A model generated the notes under the pieces. The model worked only from the letters and a program-made list of their open reading frames with translations. It did not search any database and was not told the DNA's origin. Both the position numbers and the translations under genes were made by a program. This document shows positions 6,399-7,144 of a DNA stretch of 7,144 nt, piece after piece. Within the stretch, counting starts at the first letter, position 1, and each line of letters opens with the position of its first letter. Origin of the DNA: Clostridia bacterium (lineage in GTDB: Bacteria; Bacillota_A; Clostridia; Christensenellales; Aristaeellaceae); the NCBI GenBank assembly GCA_017938785.1, contig JAGBAU010000149.1:1-7144 (forward strand). Reading direction: 5' to 3'.

Positions 6399-6763
6399 TC
6401 GGCATCCCCCTCTTCCTTGCGGCTGCGGCGCATGAGCGCCTGGGTCACATACCCGGTCACGCCCATCACGATGAAGGTGGAAACCACCATGATCACCAGC
6501 GCAGGAACCAGCATGGGCCGGACGGCGCTCCAGCTGTCGATGAGCCCTGCGGCGGCAGGAATGAACATCACCGGCATGATTTCAATCAGGAAGCGCCCGG
6601 TGGATTCCACCTTTTCCAGGGGGATGATCCCGGTGCACAGCCCTGCAAGCATCAGCACCAGGCCGTAAATACTGCCCGGAATGGGCAGGGGAATCAGTGC
6701 ATTCAGCAATTCGCCCAGCAGGGAAATCGCCAGTATGATGGTCAATCGGAATATATGCTTCAT
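6395..6763 (-). CDS. lrgA: LrgA/CidA family membrane protein
   Basis: A 122-residue holin-like membrane protein that acts with LrgB. It has about four hydrophobic segments (near 5-24, 30-49, 61-79 and 84-108) and a charged C-terminal tail (RRSRKEEGDAE). The family signatures LNALIPLPIPGSIYGLVLM (20-38) and LIEIMPVMFIPAAAGLI (59-75) are clear. The ATG at 6763 has AGAGGA nine bases upstream. A sigma-A-type promoter sits just ahead, giving a leader of roughly 27 bases, so this is the first gene of the lrgA-lrgB(-tspO) unit. The stop is shared with the lrgB start. LrgA and CidA are similar in sequence and cannot be separated here; the more general reading is an LrgA/CidA-type component of an LrgAB transport or autolysis-control system. 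Confidence 0.92.
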   Translation of the reverse strand: MKHIFRLTIILAISLLGELLNALIPLPIPGSIYGLVLMLAGLCTGIIPLEKVESTGRFLIEIMPVMFIPAAAGLIDSWSAVRPMLVPALVIMVVSTFIVMGVTGYVTQALMRRSRKEEGDAE

Positions 6764-6796
6764 GGAAATCCATCCTCTGTGTTGTATTCTTCTGAT

Positions 6797-6825
6797 ATTA
6801 TAAATAAAAGCGGCGTTTCTTGCAA
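6797..6825 (-). promoter_or_regulatory. Promoter of lrgA
   Basis: On the minus strand TTGCAA (6825-6820) and a perfect TATAAT (6802-6797) are separated by 17 bases. Transcription would start near 6790, about 27 bases before the lrgA ATG. The -35 matches the consensus at 4 of 6 positions, enough for activity without an activator. No clear operator symmetry overlaps it. Confidence 0.75.
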
Positions 6826-6911
6826 GGTCGATATTCTGAATCCGGAATACCCTTCAATATATGTCATGTATGCATGTAACAAAACTTAATCTCGCGTTTA
6901 TTGTCAGTTCA

Positions 6912-6940
6912 TTGACAGTGCCGGGCGTTAGTGATAAAAT
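6912..6940 (+). promoter_or_regulatory. Strong promoter of the attenuated pyrimidine leader
   Basis: A consensus -35 TTGACA (6912-6917), a 17-base spacer and TAAAAT (6935-6940, 5/6) form the best promoter in the window. Transcription should start near 6948. The leader before the ATG at 7095 is then about 147 bases long, almost entirely taken up by the attenuator. A short inverted repeat, TGTCA (6902-6906) and TGACA (6913-6917), overlaps the -35 and may be chance. It diverges from the lrgA promoter. Confidence 0.8.
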
Positions 6941-6950
6941 ATTCAAAACG

Positions 6951-7057
6951 TTCTTTAAGGCGGTACTGAGAGACCGGCAAGGCGAGCATAATTCAATAGG
7001 GGCGCAGTGCGTCCGATTTGTTGTGTTGCGCTCTTGCCCATCGGCAGAGCGTTTTTT
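6951..7057 (+). promoter_or_regulatory. PyrR-type attenuator (pyrimidine leader)
   Basis: The leader RNA can form the three exclusive structures of a pyr attenuator. First, an anti-antiterminator: stem CGGT (6961-6964) with ACCG (6973-6976), loop containing CTGAGAG (6966-6972), which fits the CNGNGAG PyrR-binding loop, plus a lower stem CTTT (6953-6956) with AAGG (6979-6982). Second, an antiterminator in which GGCAA (6976-6980) and GAGC (6984-6987) pair with TTGCC (7034-7038) and GCTC (7030-7033). Third, the terminator at 7029-7057. By the known mechanism, PyrR with UMP holds the first hairpin so the terminator forms when pyrimidines are plentiful; otherwise the antiterminator lets transcription continue. 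Structures were worked out by hand; the loop match and the fitting alternative pairings make the call fairly firm. Confidence 0.78.
7029..7057 (+). terminator. Intrinsic terminator of the pyr attenuator
   Basis: CGCTC (7029-7033) and TGCC (7035-7038) pair with GAGCG (7047-7051) and GGCA (7043-7046), with one bulged T at 7034 and a four-base loop CATC. Six T follow (7052-7057). It lies 38 bases before the next ATG on the same strand, so it controls that gene rather than ending an upstream one. Its 5' arm is complementary to the PyrR hairpin. Confidence 0.85.
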
Positions 7058-7094
7058 GTAGCGAATTTTCAAGAAAAGGAGCGTGTGCAGGTCT

Positions 7095-7144
7095 ATGAAG
7101 TGTACGGTCAAGGAAGCCCGCATCTTCGAAAACGGCTGCCTGAA
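7095..7144 (+). CDS. Start of a gene cut by the window edge, probably pyrimidine biosynthesis
   Basis: Only 16 codons are present, reading MKCTVKEARIFENGCL before the window ends. AAGGAG (7076-7081) lies 13 bases upstream, rather far, and a weaker CAGG is closer. Another frame from a GTG at 7085 is also open but only three bases from the ribosome site. The PyrR-type leader implies a pyrimidine biosynthesis or uptake gene. The short beta-strand-like start ending in 'NG' resembles the N-termini of dihydroorotase and other amidohydrolases more than PyrR or a permease, but 16 residues are too few to name it. Confidence 0.45.
   Translation, partial: MKCTVKEARIFENGCL

Noticed and set aside
5829..6668. 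279-codon plus-strand ORF opposite lrgB and lrgA
   Set aside because: It lies antisense to two clear family members and gives a Q/H/A/D-rich product with no domain; it arises from codon bias on the other strand.
6901..6918. Short inverted repeat TGTCA/TGACA over the pyr -35 box
   Set aside because: Five-base arms including the consensus -35 itself are likely to arise by chance, and attenuation already explains regulation.
6861..7061. 66-codon plus-strand ORF over the pyr promoter and leader
   Set aside because: It spans a consensus promoter and all the attenuator hairpins; the RNA structure explains the region better.
1..7144. CRISPR arrays, tRNA or rRNA genes, complete insertion sequences
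   Set aside because: No regularly spaced repeats, cloverleaf-like segments, rRNA signatures or transposase motifs were seen on either strand.

Overview
The window looks like chromosomal DNA from a Gram-positive bacterium of the Clostridia, probably a mid-GC gut-type anaerobe. The evidence is a BceRS-BceAB peptide-resistance module, strong AGGAGG-type ribosome sites, several TTG starts, sigma-A promoters with 17-nt spacers, and a PyrR-type attenuator. This is inferred from gene content and style, since no rRNA or other marker is present.

Layout. Positions 1-240 hold no gene I can support; they contain several inverted repeats, an 11-bp tandem repeat and a strong intrinsic terminator (198-239). 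From about 300 to 5113 on the plus strand runs a complete antimicrobial-peptide sensing and detoxification module: response regulator (382-1053), intramembrane-sensing histidine kinase (1066-2055), ABC ATPase (2164-2928), FtsX-type permease with a large extracellular domain (2925-4964), and an unnamed 50-residue membrane peptide (4961-5113). The peptide starts at a TTG overlapping the permease stop. A near-identical 20-bp element lies upstream of both the regulator gene and the ATPase gene (18/20 matches) and is the best candidate for the regulator's operator. A 12-bp-stem hairpin at 5147-5173 closes the module and separates it from convergent genes.

On the minus strand, lrgA (6763-6395), lrgB (6398-5706) and tspO (5650-5180) lie in one direction behind a good promoter (6825-6797). 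lrgA and lrgB overlap by 4 bases. Between lrgB and tspO a 12-bp hairpin contains the tspO ribosome site, so it could act as a terminator or a translational block.

At the right edge, diverging from lrgA, a consensus promoter (6912-6940) drives a leader with the features of a PyrR attenuator: a CNGNGAG loop hairpin, a competing antiterminator pairing, and a terminator with six T. It precedes the first 16 codons of a gene running off the window, presumably a pyrimidine gene.

How it works together (inference): the kinase probably senses the transporter's activity rather than the peptide itself, as known for BceS-BceAB. The regulator would then activate the transporter and, given the shared element, its own gene. 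The LrgAB and TspO membrane proteins form a separate unit. The parts most worth following up are the small membrane peptide, the duplicated operator, the tspO hairpin and the repeat-rich left end.
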